Assembly: GCA_018894105.1 (NCBI GenBank) | Contig: CM032121.1 | Coordinates: 35,558,230-35,622,229 of the forward strand | Length of the DNA: 64,000 nucleotides | Direction: 5' to 3' | DNA from: Jacaranda mimosifolia | Lineage: Eukaryota; Streptophyta; Magnoliopsida; Lamiales; Bignoniaceae | Shown here: positions 22,935 through 34,774 of the stretch, piece by piece | Layout: each line of letters starts with the position of its first letter | Numbering within the stretch: position 1 is the first letter of the stretch | Notes under the pieces: model-generated | Seen by the model: the letters and a program-made list of their open reading frames with translations, nothing else | Database searches by the model: none | What the model was told of the DNA's origin: nothing | Program-made: the position numbers and the translations under genes

Positions 22935-23085
22935 GACAAAAGGGAACACCAAAATTTCAATTAACTACGGTTCAAATGGCATTTCTATAGCACCCAATTG
23001 TGGGGAATGGCTTGGAGAAGTACAACCTAACACTTTCTTCTTTGCTACAAAGAAAGGGCTCAAAAACCACTTCTCACCCTTTTAG
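22935..23085 (+). pseudogene. Malectin 5'-end scrap in inverted orientation
   Basis: The plus strand reads GNTKISINYGSNGIS, then NCGEWLGEVQP and a KKGLKNHFSPF tail. This matches the start of the malectin-like ectodomain (GDVSINCGSSGSS...GREWLGDVQP). It is the only array fragment on the plus strand, so it was moved or inverted. The conserved Cys of SINCG is Tyr. Confidence 0.75.
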
Positions 23086-24218
23086 TAAAGTTCAATTTTG
23101 GCCTAATTCTTGCAGGTAATGATGACATCGAATTAATTACAAAGAAAAACTCAACATTCAGGCGATCTATCCAGTGGTGTGGTGTGTAGTGGGTTTAGTA
23201 CGCCACACCAAAACAACTATAAAAGAAAGAAAGAAGTATATAACGTACTCACGAAGGACTACCAGTAATATATTGAAGGTAGGGATGATGTCAAATTGGC
23301 ATAGCCTTTATGGGGCATGGGCTAGGCCTCAACTGACATCTATAAGTTAATCTCTACTAATCTAGTTCTGCAATACAGTTGGGATTTTCTCTTATGATGT
23401 AGACTTCAATCGTTGGTCCAAGTTGTTCTCCAATCGATTATTACAATGCAACAATGATTAGGGTCAATAGCTTATTTGACGAAAATCTCTAACTCTCAAA
23501 TCAATACAAATTGTCAAAAAATATAGTCGAGTAAGTAAGAATTAGCCAAAATATTAGAGAAAAATAGGATTCTTGTGATTGTGTATGTTTGATTTTATTT
23601 CCACAGTCATTTTTAGTTTTGAGTATTTTCAAAAGTTGAAAAATTAGTTATAAATTAAAAATAAAAATAAAAAGAAAAATATACTTGGATGAAATGTTGG
23701 AAAATAATTATTAGATTAGGTATAGTGTTGAAAAATATATTGATTTATATTTTTTTAAGATATATATTATTAATTTTAAAATAATAGTTGATACTTTATA
23801 TTAAATTAAATTTAAATTTAATTGATGTGATAGTAGGATGACAAAATATATTTAAAAAGAATTTAAAAATTAAAAATATATATATTTTAAGTGAAAATGA
23901 ATAGGAAGCGATGGTTTTCAATTTTCAAATAGTAATAAAAATTGTAAATGGGTTTGGAAATGAAAATAAACGGGCCCCAAATATTTATACGGCACATCAT
24001 CCACATGGCATCCCTTGATTGGTTCTTTAAGCACACTGTTCTTTTTATTGGTTATGAGTTATCAGGGTTCCAAATGGCTGGGCCTAATATTGGCCTGCCC
24101 ATTTGTCAGCTAGTGGGCCACATTAATTTGGCCCAGCCCTAACTTACCGGACCTTTCTAAGCAATGCCCTAAATATTCGACCCCCATCAAGTTCTCCACA
24201 AAAGGGCAGGAATATCTC
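23086..24218. other. Non-coding spacer
   Basis: AT-rich and without recognisable genes. The ORF at 23948-24142 has no similarity I can name; GGGCC-type phrases there (24080-24130) resemble plant intergenic repeats. Confidence 0.4.
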
Positions 24219-24332
24219 GTTCCTTACTCTCCCCTATGAATTTCAAGTGAATCTGAGATCAGAAAATTATCCAAGATCGTTCCTTACTCTCCTAATGAAT
24301 TTCAAGTGAATCTCGGATCAGAAAATTATCCG
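24219..24332. repeat. Local tandem duplication, ~57 bp x 2
   Basis: GTTCCTTACTCTCC, ATGAATTTCAAGTGAATCT and ATCAGAAAATTATCC occur twice in the same order (24219-24275 and 24277-24332). The second copy abuts the malectin fragment and shares its GAAAATTATCCGCCTTCAC edge. Confidence 0.85.
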
Positions 24333-24339
24333 CCTTCAC

Positions 24340-24605
24340 AAGGCAGAATGGGGTTAAAGTGAAGGCGGATAAATTTCTGACCTGAGCTCCCTTAAAATTC
24401 ATTGGAAAACTGGAAATCAGAGATTCTTCCCGTCTTGCGGGGAACTGGATCAGCAGAAGAGATCGAGTTATGGATGGCAATTGAGCCCTTTATTTGCAGC
24501 AAGGAAGAAAGTATCGATTCTCCATCTCCAACCCATTTCCTGCCATTCAGTGCTGCAGAAGTGCCGATCGAATCGCAATTAACTGAAATTTTGGCTTATG
24601 AGGTT
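24340..24605 (-). pseudogene. Malectin receptor 5' fragment (scrap F)
   Basis: On the minus strand this encodes the first ~85 residues of the ectodomain: SVNCDSIGTSAALNGRKWVG, then SSLLQIKGS and the ISSADPVPRKTGRIS part. It breaks off at the KIIRLHF-equivalent region. The plus-strand frame 24402-24626 is its antisense shadow. It lies 3' of unit D and in the same orientation, so it is the remnant of another array unit rather than part of D. Confidence 0.8.
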
Positions 24606-25071
24606 TGTTGGATTATTATTAGGTGATGTAAAGTCCCTGAGGACACTTGCTGTATGATGTATGATGTATTATAGAAAAACAATAATGATAATAATTTTTC
24701 AAAGAAGCCAAAAATTCTCCGATGGTGTCAGTGAAGTAAAGAAAGATGAGCTTTGTTTGTTTGGTAGGGAAAGTTATTTAAATTAAAAATTTGATTATAA
24801 AAAATATTAAATTTATTTAGTTTTGAGATGGGATACTAACTAGTAACAACTTAGTAGCTCCATGTACATATTGAGCTAATCTCTTCATAGAAACATATTG
24901 CACTGCACTTTTATTCTGTAATATGTTAAGGTGTAGAAAATTGGGAGTATAATTTGAGTGCAAATTTGCACTTGGAAAGCACTGTAAATGGTTATAGTAC
25001 GTACGCCATGAAAAGTTTGAAAACAACAATAGAATGTTTTTTTATTGTACTGTGGCTATATAATTTTATAC
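24606..25071. other. Spacer with remnant of the unit D intron
   Basis: 24980-25071 resembles the exon 1/exon 2 intron of units A-C (CATGAAAA(A)GTTTGAAAA phrase). No second-kinase exon follows it, so unit D is truncated after exon 1. The rest shows nothing. Confidence 0.5.
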
Positions 25072-26655
25072 CTGGTAATAGCAATTCATTTTTCTTGGAT
25101 CGTTTGCCTCTGTTCCACAATCCGTCCCATGGCCAAAGTCATGATGGCTTATACATTGTGGCTTTTCTCCCATCTTTAATTCTGGATGGGAACCCAGCAT
25201 TAACAACTCTGCTGTTAGTTTGTTCTCTAGGAGGAGGGGTGATATTCTGCACGTCTGGAGAAGGCATTGTTGGTTTGCCCGTGATAACTTGTACGGTCAA
25301 TTTCATTAATACAAGACAGACATCATCAGAAACACTTGCTATCCCATTTGACACCAAAACTTGTTTGATCTCCTGTTGCTGAAGAGCAGACTCAAGTTGA
25401 AGCACAACGTGAGACATTGTTGGCCGACTCTTTAGCTCATCACACAAGCATCTTTTAGCACCCCAAACAAATGTCTTCAGGCTATCTGGTGAAACTTCCC
25501 CTCTCAGACTTGAAGCTACAAATCTGATCAACTTCTCCCTTCCAAAGGCGTACGTGTAACTTTTCCATTTTAGTTTGCAGGTGTTTAAATTATATGGGTC
25601 CAAGTACCCAGGTGTACCCTTAACGTTGGTGCTAATACAACTCTGTAGCTTGCTTCGATTTTTAGGTTTTGCCAAGCCAAAATCGGAAACCTTAGCTATG
25701 AAATTTTCATCCAACAAGATATTTGAAGTCTTCACATCATGATCTATGACTCCATGACCCATGTGGAGATAGTCTAGTCCATGACCAGCTCCAATGCAAA
25801 TATTAATTCGTTGCTTCCGTGGGAGAAAAAATTCTTGTCATCCCTTGCTGGTTTGTAGAGTTGGTTAGCCAGTGTTCCACGGGCCATATAGTCATAAACA
25901 AGAATCATTTCACTATTCTCATTGCAATAACCAATTAGAGAAATTAGATTAACTTGCCAAAACTCAAAAAATATTTCAATTTTTGTCAAAATCCTGTGCG
26001 ACCCTTGCTTGGAGTATGATTTTAATATCTTTACAACAATAGTCTTTTGCCCTTTATCAATCAGACCTTTGTAAACTTTATCAAATCCACCCTTTCCAAT
26101 TAAAAGTGCAGCACTGAAATTTCTAGTGGCTAATTGGATATTAACTAGTTAAAAACGGCAACAGCAACTTGCTTTCCTCCGTAGTACTACTAGCTTTCCA
26201 AACTTCCTGCAACTTATGAACAACAATACATACCAAAGCAACTACAGTTATAGCAATAGCTTTAACTATAGTTCTCTGACCAAGAACCGAAAGTAGAGTT
26301 TGGATAGTCCTAGATGATGAATCCTAAGCTGGAGGCAAGGGATTTAGACTGGTAAGACTATTGTCAAGGTTGCTCACCTTAAATATTTCAAATCCTGCAA
26401 GGATTCCATGTCCATTTATGAGTTCATCATATGACTGCAGGAAAATCAAAAGATCATGTTTGCCCTCCTTTTTATGCCCAGTCATTCTCACCATGCAGTC
26501 ACTATACCAGGAAATGTTATTGTCATTCCTTTCTTTCACAATATCAATATTAGTCTATGCCGTCATTTCATTAACGAGGACTTTAAACATCACATCACCA
26601 AACCCTACAATCTTGACTCCTACCTCTGACAAATGAAGCCTGATCAAAAACCTGA
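25072..26655 (-). pseudogene. Unit D: truncated malectin receptor kinase (K1), broken
   Basis: It holds the second half of the ectodomain (VGFRFLIRLHLSEVG-like, 26655-26340), the membrane span region (about 26340-26200) and K1 (26110-25140). The catalytic loop is ruined: IHRDVK reads IDHDVK. DFG is kept, and the DPEY position is DPYN. About 33 residues between TYAFG and KLIRFVASSLRG are deleted (near 25540). Several frame changes occur (26163, 25990, 25770). At 26655 the coding sequence joins flank block sequence (TTTTCTCCAAACACTGCC) that normally lies 3' of units A and B. Its 5' half was therefore lost through a recombination. The exon end keeps the GTATAA donor (25071). Confidence 0.85.
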
Positions 26656-27335
26656 ATCCCACATTTTCTCCAAACACTGCCAAAATGCATATTTTTTTGC
26701 TTATATTATTCTTCTTTTCAAAACCCAATACAACTATGCATATATCTCACTAATTAATTAATGCATACATATATATATATATATATAACAAATTAATCAT
26801 TATATATAAATGTAAAGTCACCTTATTAATCTAATAAAAATTTAAATGATGTTAACATAAATTCATTGTCCTTCCAAAACAATTCCAAATAAATTTATTT
26901 CATTCTAAAATATTCTTCAATTATTCCAAAACAAAGTTAAATTCCTCAAATTCACGATTAAGATATATTCTCGCAATTTTTCTTCTTTTTCTTTCAGAAC
27001 AATCAAAACATAAACAAGCAATCTCATAATTTTACTAAAATCCTTAAGGGTGTTTTGGAATTATGAAATTGGAGTGAAAATGCTTTAGAAGAAACCAAAA
27101 TTATGGGTCAGTAGATGTGAGAGATATGGTAGGCATGGTTGACCAGAATGCTTTCGCTTTCTACATATGCTTTTATACATTATTGTACTATGTACTTGGG
27201 AGTCATGCTAAGTGATAACTTTAATTTAGTACTCGCTGAAATTTTTATTTGTGTATTAATATTTTTCATAATTTATAAAAGTAAATCTAGACATTTTAAC
27301 TAAAAACATTCATTCCAGCTGCGATCATTCTAAAA
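26656..27335. repeat. Third copy of the 3'-flank block
   Basis: 26656-27060 is collinear with 6405-6790 (A flank) and 36025-36440 (B flank). 27150-27290 resembles 3905-4010. It joins unit D directly without an intervening exon. Confidence 0.8.
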
Positions 27336-27769
27336 TAGAAATGTAAACGAATCGAATCAGTTCGCCAATCTAATGTGTTAGCTCAAAAAGTACTTGAGTT
27401 TGATTTTGAAGAATTCGAGCCGGAGCCACATTCATATAAATTTCGAGCCGAACTCGAGCCAATAATTTTTGTTCATAAGTTCACAAGCTAGCTCGTGAAC
27501 CTATATTCCTTTGGGAAAAAAAATTATATGTAGAAATTATAACAAAATATATTAATTTTGAAATTTTTAATAAAACAATTTAACTTTTCAAGTTCAAACT
27601 TGAGCTTATAGCTTGATGATGAGTTCAAGCCGAACAAATTGAGTCAAGCCGACTCAAGCCTCAATTTTCTTAACTTGTCGAGCTCAAGCGCAATTCATTT
27701 GATTCGAGCTTGAGCTTAAACTTGAAAAAATTATTAAAGTTCAACTAGACTTAATTCACTGCATCCCTA
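27336..27769. mobile_element. hAT-type MITE, 434 bp
   Basis: It is flanked by the 8-bp direct repeats TTCTAAAA (27328-27335) and TTCTAGAA (27770-27777), one mismatch. The ends are TAGAAATG and, read inward from the right, TAGGGATGC. The interior has the GAGCCGAGCTCGAG-like phrases common in plant hAT-derived repeats. No ORF. Confidence 0.7.
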
Positions 27770-27810
27770 TTCTAGAACATTGTGATGGAATTGAAACTCT
27801 TACTTCTATA

Positions 27811-28173
27811 ATGGTATCCACAGTCGTTCCCACACAATTATCTCACACAACATATCTAAAGATGGGGCCTATGTTAATATTGTTTGTGGATTCCAGAACA
27901 TTCTATATAGAGAAATTAAGGATGGCATTTTCCATATATTGGGTATTGCAGAAAGGTGGCAGACTAATATACAAGCCTGGAGATGGAATTACGAAGCATC
28001 TTCCACGTGGTAAAAGTTCTCTACCAAAGAAGATTGAAACAAGTTATAATTTGAATCAGATTGTAAAATCAGCTCATGTGGACTTGATCAAAAGTACAGA
28101 AATGAGGCAATCAAATCAGAAACAAGCTTTCTTCTCAACAGGAAACAACTTCAAGCGCAGATCTTGGGACTAA
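27811..28173 (+). CDS. Unidentified 120-codon ORF, doubtful
   Basis: An open frame encodes a slightly basic, soluble-looking protein with no signal peptide or motif I recognise. It lies in spacer between a MITE and the 3' flank of unit C, with no visible promoter or paralogue in the window. It could be a chance ORF or the end of a lost gene or transposon. Confidence 0.15.
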   Translation: MVSTVVPTQLSHTTYLKMGPMLILFVDSRTFYIEKLRMAFSIYWVLQKGGRLIYKPGDGITKHLPRGKSSLPKKIETSYNLNQIVKSAHVDLIKSTEMRQSNQKQAFFSTGNNFKRRSWD

Positions 28174-28637
28174 CTAGATTAGATGCATGGAATTACCAAA
28201 CAGGATTTCCACAGAATTCCTTCGAACAACCTCAAGCATACTGCCACTAGTAATAACCTCATCAACCCATCTGTACTAAAAATGATCAAGGGGTGTCATT
28301 TACATCAACACTTGATATATATATATATATATGTATATATAAAGCACAACAACTGCAAGTTATATTAATTCCTTTGCCAGGTTCATGCTAGCTGGCCCTC
28401 TCATCTTAGTCCATACTCATATATACAGCTGCCTCCTATTTAATTTTTTCACATGTGATGTTTTTCATGTTTTCATGAAATAAAAGCTTAAGAATTCAAA
28501 CTGAAACACAACCTAAGAAGCAAATGTTGGACAAACAAGTTTCTACGTGGAGCTAATCACTTGATAAAACTAAGGATTTGCGAGCAATGTGGCAAATCTT
28601 TGTGCTCAGAGAAGTAGAATGATTCACAGATATTTTA
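28174..28637. other. 3' flank of unit C
   Basis: It contains a (TA)n run (about 28315-28332). A segment at 28440-28540 is shared with the E flank and includes GAAATAAAAGCT, a possible poly(A) signal for the minus-strand gene only if read in reverse. No gene. Confidence 0.4.
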
Positions 28638-30265
28638 CTATCGTTCAAGTGTGTCATCAAGCTCAAATGTGGCACAACTATCAAGTCATCCATCTGTATG
28701 CACACTGCTGGACACTGAATCTTCAGTTAGAGCTAGACGCCAAGGCTGATCTTGTGGCTCCACAAGTGGCTCATCACCTTCCAACATTTTTATCACAGAA
28801 GGCATCGCTGGTCGGTTATGTGGTTGCTCTTGGGTGCATAAGAGACCGACTTGAATACACCTTAGAGCTTTTTCCACTGGACATGCATCTCCAAGTGATT
28901 CATCTACCAGATCTAATGCTTTCCCTTCATTCCACAGCTTCCATGCCTAAGAAGTGCCAATATATGTAAGTTCATGGCTGAGGAGGAACAAAGGGTGAAA
29001 GAAGAAAGCATAGTGATAAAATAAGAAAGGTGAATTGGAATGAGGTATAATTATGTCTGCTCACAGTAATACATACACTTAATTCTTTTTCTAATTTGAA
29101 AAGTAATTTGTTACAGATAGGATATTTATTTGCATGTTATGATATGAAACTATCACTAAATTACGATTGATTTCTAAATCAATAGATCATCAGCAAATGA
29201 GTACTAGACGAGTAGTTCATTCTTACCACGTCAAGAAGGGATGTGGCTGCAAATCTTCTCCTGACTCACAATCTCCAGGGTTACAATTCCAAAACTATAC
29301 ACATCCGTTTTAACTGAAAATTTTCCATGCAGACAATATTCCAGGGCCATATAACCACTGCACATGAAACAACACAATTATTCCTGACAAAAAGAAAATA
29401 GACAAATGAAAATGGAGTGAGGGAGTGAACACAAATGGATCCCACAACTTACTAGGTCCCACATATTCGCGAGGTTCCCAATTCAGATTCATCTTCTGGC
29501 AAAGTCTTAGCAAGGCCAAAGTCGGAAATTTTAGGATTCATCTCACAGTCTAGTAAAATGTTGCTGGATTTGACATCTCTGTGAATTATTCTCAACCCTG
29601 AATCTTGATGAAGATAAACAAGTCCTTGAGCAATCCCCATTAAGATTTTGAAGCGTAATGGCCATTGCAGGTGTTGACATTGTGCTTGATCTATGAGTAA
29701 TAGTTACTTCATTCAATTGTTAACCCATGGTACTCACTCATATGATCAATATAATATAAATTAAGGAAATGGAATTATGGAATCTCTAAAATAAGGAAGG
29801 TGGGTTGAGATGAAGTAAAGATTCTGAAAGGCACTAACCTATAAAAATATTTAGACTTCCTTTGTCCATGAATTCATACACAAGCATTTTTTCTTCTCTG
29901 TGAATGCAATAACCAAGTAGTTTGATGATGTTCCGGTGCTGAACATTGGCAAGTGGGAAAATCTCATTTTTGAACTCCTCAAAGCTTTGTTTGGAAGCTC
30001 TTGAAAGCCTTTTAACTGCAATTACCTGTCCTTCAGGTAGCAGACCCTGTACAAATGATTTCATTAGTGAAAAGATGGAGAAGCTTCAGTTATAATCTTA
30101 TCTGGTAGAGAAAAAGAGTAGGGTGGCTCAGTCTAGAAAAACTCACCTTATAAACGGGACCAAATCCACCTTCTCCAAGCTTTTTTGAAGAAGAAAAGTC
30201 GGAGGTAGCAGCTGCAATTGTAGCCCAATCGAACTTGGGCAGTTTTATGTTTGCTCCGCAAATTT
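28638..30265 (-). pseudogene. Unit C second kinase (K2), S-domain/DUF26 type, five exons
   Basis: Exons by splice sites and homology: 30265-30147 (KLPKFDW...[10 protein letters not shown]), 30046-29839 (GLLPEGQ.IAVKRLSRASK..., LVYEFMDKGSLN), 29690-29453 ([34 protein letters not shown]), 29357-29238 ([23 protein letters not shown]) and 28946-28638 (AWKLWNEGKALDLVD to DTLER). Junctions are in frame with GT-AG ends; the apparent TAG after ICGT is part of the donor. HRD, DFG and the invariant Lys are present. Defects: a 1-base shift near 29280 (LEIVS/...FAATSLLDV) and a premature TGA near 28686-28688, 15 codons before the E-like end. The family pattern (GLLPEGQ.IAVKRLS, HRDVK.SN.LLD) is that of S-domain and cysteine-rich receptor kinases, unlike the K2 of units A and B. 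Confidence 0.85.
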
Positions 30266-30446
30266 CTGAAAGATAATTTCGTTCAATGTGAGTTCCTATT
30301 AAAGTAATTCTCGAACATTTTAGACATTTCAATTTAATGTTGCATCCATTTTGAAGGATAAGTTATAGCAGACAATGAAAAGATTGAAAATCAGAATATG
30401 AATAGGGAATGTGTTTTAACTTGGTCGTGAACATATAAGTTTATAC

Positions 30447-33066
30447 CTGATAATGAAGAGTCAGTTTTCTTGGATGGTTTAACTTTCTTCCAAAATGCAT
30501 CCCATGGCAAAATTCGTGATAGCGTAAATGTTGTGGCTTTTCTCTTATCTTTCCCTCCAGATGGAAAAAGTTGTGATGTTTTAAATGTTGTGGTTCGTCT
30601 CCTTTACTTTTTCCAGATGGAGACTCGACCCATGGAAAAAGTCGTGATAATTTAAATGTTATGGTTTTTCTTCCATCTTCTCTTGGAGGCTCAGTATTAA
30701 CCACTATTCCGTTAGTTTGTTCTTTTTGAGGAGGTGTAAGATTCTGCACATCCGTGGAGGCCATTGTTAGATTGCCTTTGTTAACAGATAAGTTAGTTTC
30801 ATCAATACAAGGACGGATATCATCAGAAACACTTGCTATCACATTTGGCACTAATAGTTTGCTCTCTTGTTGCTCAAATGCAAACTCAAGCTGTTGCACA
30901 ACTTGAGACATTGTTGGTCTATTCTTTGGTTCATCGCACAAGCATCTTTCAGCAACCCCCACAAATGTCTTCAGGCTATCTGGTAAAATTTCCCCTCTCA
31001 GGCTTGAAGCTACAATCTGATCAACTTCTCCCTTTCTAATTAACTCTTGAGCCCACTTGGTCAGAACCCTCTCATCCTCTGAAACCCTTGAATCCACTGC
31101 TGGTCTCCCACATAAAACTTCCAACAACACCACACCAAAAGCGTATGTGTCACTTTTTCTTGTTAGTTTACAAGTGCTCAAATAATATGGGTCCATTTAC
31201 CTAGGTGTGCCCTTAACTTTTGTGCTAACATAACTTTGTAACTTGCTTTTAATTTCAGGTTTGGCCAATCCAAGATCTGAAATCTTAGCTACCAAATTTT
31301 CATCCAGTAGAATGTTTGAAGTCTTCACATCACAATGTATGACTCCATAGCCAGTGTGAAGATAGTCTAGTCTACGACCAGCTCCAATGCAAATATTAAG
31401 GCGTTGCTTCCATATGAGAGAAGAACAGTTCTCACCATCCTTTGAAAGTTTGTAGAGGTGATCAACCAGTGTTCCACAGGCCATATAGTGGTAAACAAGA
31501 ATCATTTCTCCATGCTCATTGCAAAAACCAATGAGAGAAACTAGATTAACATGTCTTAACTCAGCAAGTGTTTCAATCTCTATCAAGAATTCGTGCGACC
31601 CTTGCTTGGAGTATGATTTTAACCTCTTTACAACAACAATTTTCTGCCCTTTATCAATGAAACCTTTGTAGACTTTACCAAATCCACCCTTTCCAATTAA
31701 AAGTGTCACTGAAATTTCTAGTAGCTAATTGAATCTCAATTAGTGAAAACTAGCAATACCGTCTCTCAGCTCTTGCTGATGGCTTGTTTTCCTCAGTACT
31801 ACTAGCTTCCCAAATTTCCCGCAACTTATGAACAACGACACATACCAGAGCAAATATACTTATAGTAGCAGTTGCAACTGCATTTCTATGACCAAGACCT
31901 GAGAAAAAACTTTGGATAGCCCTGGATGGTGAATCCTGAGCTGGAGGCAAGGGATTTGGACTGGCAAGACTATTGTCTGGGTTGCTCAACTTCAATATTT
32001 CAAATCCTTCAAAGAGTCCACATCCATCAATGAGTTCACCATATGATTGCATAGAAATCAAGAGATCGCATTTGCCCTCTTTTTTATGCCCTCTCATCAT
32101 CACCATGTAGTCCTTAAACCACATAATGTTATCGTCATTCCTTTCTTTCATAATATCGATATTAGTGTGAGCCATCATTTCATTAATGAGGACTATAAAC
32201 ATCACATCACCAGACTTTGCAATCTTGACTCCTAACTCGGAAAAATGAAGCCTGATCAAGTATCTGAATCCCACATCCACCGATGTTTTCCAGGTGTTGT
32301 CTTTTATCTTGTTTGCTTCTCTTGTTGCCCACTTTGGAAACATGTCATCAAAATCTCCAGTAGATGGAATATAATTCTGTTTAATATTTAATCGGTGGAC
32401 TATTTCAAGTACAGTGTTGTAATCAACATAGACAACAGACTTTTGGCCAACCACTCGGACGCCAATATCTCCATCATGAAAGTAAGAAAGACTAGTAGGA
32501 ACTAAAATAATCTCAATGCCATTTATGAAAGCATATGTATCTAGTGATGGACTACTTTCAGGAGAAAAAGTTATGATGAATTGTTGATTTTCTTGTGTGT
32601 TTAAACAGAATTCCTTGGCAAAAGAATTCACACCAAGAGCATCAGCAGTCAGAGAAGCACTAAAGTTATTAAGCAGGGTAAAAGGACCAGCTTCAACAGT
32701 GAATAAGTCCCAAAAACCTTTAAAGCCCTTGTATGGAGTGGGATTAAAGTGAAGGCGGATAATCTTCTGGCCTGGCTTCACATGAAATCCATAGGAGAAT
32801 TGGGAACGAGAAACTCTTGCCGTCTTGTGGGGAACTGGATCAGCAGAAGAGATCAACTTATGGATGGCAGTTGAGGCTGTTGACGAACCCTTAATTTGTA
32901 GCAAAGAAGATAATTTTGGTTGTATATCTCCAAACCATTTCCGGCCATTCAATGCTGCAGAAGTGCCACTTGAACCGCAATTAATTGAAAGGTCGCTGTC
33001 CCCGGCTGTGAATGTTGTGAGGAAACAAAGAAATAGCAAAGAAATTGAAATTAGATAAAGGTTCAT
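30447..33066 (-). pseudogene. Unit C exon 1: malectin-like receptor kinase (K1), broken
   Basis: The ATG at 33066 starts a signal peptide (MNLYLISISLLFLCFLTTFTAG), a malectin-like ectodomain to about residue 360, and a hydrophobic span near 385-415. A basic juxtamembrane segment and K1 follow. Lesions: TAG at 31750-31752 just before the kinase, a 2-base deletion near 31703, and Tyr-to-TAA at 31197-31199 in the activation segment. Catalytic residues are also altered: HRD reads HCD and DFG reads DLG. The tail after K1 contains a local duplication (about 30490-30640, KPQHL and HEFCHG-like repeats) that throws the frame relative to the splice site. The GTATAA donor (30446) and intron sequence match those of units A and B. 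The family is CrRLK1L (FERONIA group), inferred from domain order and kinase motifs. Confidence 0.9.
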
Positions 33067-34774
33067 GGCTGGATTTTTGTGTTTATGTGGTAAACCAGAA
33101 GAAGAATGATAGGAATTTAGGACAGATTGATCAATGATCCATGAAGACTTTCATAGTCCATAGTCACTATCCAAGTAGTAACAATAGAATTTAATAAAGT
33201 CGAGGAGCCTTGTTTTCATTTGTAATTAATGAATTCACTGTTGCATCTGTTTCTTTACTAGACAATGTCTTTCATTGAAGTTTCAGCACAATTTGTTTTG
33301 GAATTTCCAAGAAATATGTGCAGACAAACAATATTGAATACTTGAATATATGCGTCCTACTCAGTTTTATTTTACCCCATTTTTCTTACCTAGAATGAAA
33401 AAGGCCTTCATCACTTAAGCGCTATCAACACGGGCAATTCCCCCTTACCAGCCGCGGATCAATAATCTGATGACAATTTCCGCTTTGATGGGCATCGGTC
33501 TCTTGCAACAGCATACTACCTTCAATGCAGAAATGAGCGATTATTAAGTTCTATTTCTACAGTCAATTTTGTACAAACAAATACTCAACCCCTATCAATG
33601 CAGCCAAACGACATCACACAAGAAAAACCCAGAGTTTACAAGCTTTGCAGCCTCATAATAAATTACCACTGACCCCAGAACCTTTGTGTAGACATTTTTA
33701 TTACTATGGCAGCCCGCACATCCAAGATAAATGATCATTTTCGCCCTTTTTTTGGTAATCACAGAGCCCGAGAAATCGGCCGGAGGTGCCACCGCGGTGG
33801 CCGGAAGGGCCGCGGGGGCACCACAGGGATGGTAGTGTTGAGTTTGCATCTTGAAAAGCGTCAACCCTCATTTCTCCCATTCCAAGTTAATTTCCTCTCC
33901 CTCAGCGAATACTGTCGGTTTTGAAAACGAGAAAAAGGAATGCAGACTTCAACTTTCTCATTGCTATTGGTGCTGGTTTTTACTCTTAATTGCAATTAAA
34001 AAATTAAAAATAGTTGGTAAAATATAGGCAATGTTTGGTTGCTTTTTGCCCAAATAAAATTATTTTGACAAAATGTAATCAAATATGTACATATTTCGAC
34101 TCCAACATGTCAAAATTTATTTTCTCTATTATCATTCATTATCTCCAAGCCCCCATTTTTCCACATTTATACATACATATATATATCACATATTTTATTA
34201 TTATTCTTAAAATAAAAAATATGAATATTATTCAATTTTATTTTAATCACAAATAAAAAAGAATTGATTTAATTGCTATAGTAAAAAAGTATTTTCCTCC
34301 AAATAATAAACAAATGTACTAAATTTTCAAAATATTTTCTACGTATTTCTTCAAAATATAAACAAAAATTCATCACATTTCTCAAATCCACTTCTAAAAT
34401 TTATTTCTCCAAAATATATATAAAAATTATTCTCAAAACATAATTAAACATTCCATAATTTTCCTAATACTCCTGACGTGGTTTTGGGATCAAGGGATTG
34501 GAGTAAAAATAGTCTTCTAGAAGGAAAAAAATTTATGGTAATGTTGCTTTTATCTTTACACTGACCCTGTTTATGGTATAATTTATTTTCTTTTAAAATA
34601 AAACTAAATATATCGTTATATTTTAAAATAAACATGTCACTTAATTTATAAATTAAAATGAAATATATATTATCTTTTTTTAATCCATTTTTCAAAAAAA
34701 TTTCTTCAAAATGTATTTTTCAAAAATACTCAAAATAAAATTAAACATGACCTTCAAGTCGGGTAGAAATTAGA
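33067..34774. other. 5' flank of unit C
   Basis: The first ~230 bases resemble the other units' leaders. A GC-richer patch at 33690-33860 matches 12290-12430 upstream of unit A. Short ORFs there (33595-33924, both strands) are not conserved between the two copies. The remainder (33960-34740) is AT-rich and similar in part to 12560-12930. Confidence 0.6.

Noticed and set aside
29451..29453. A stop after ICGT in the unit C second kinase
   Set aside because: The TAG overlaps a good GTAAGT donor; splicing gives TA|T (Tyr) and the expected YGYM continuation.
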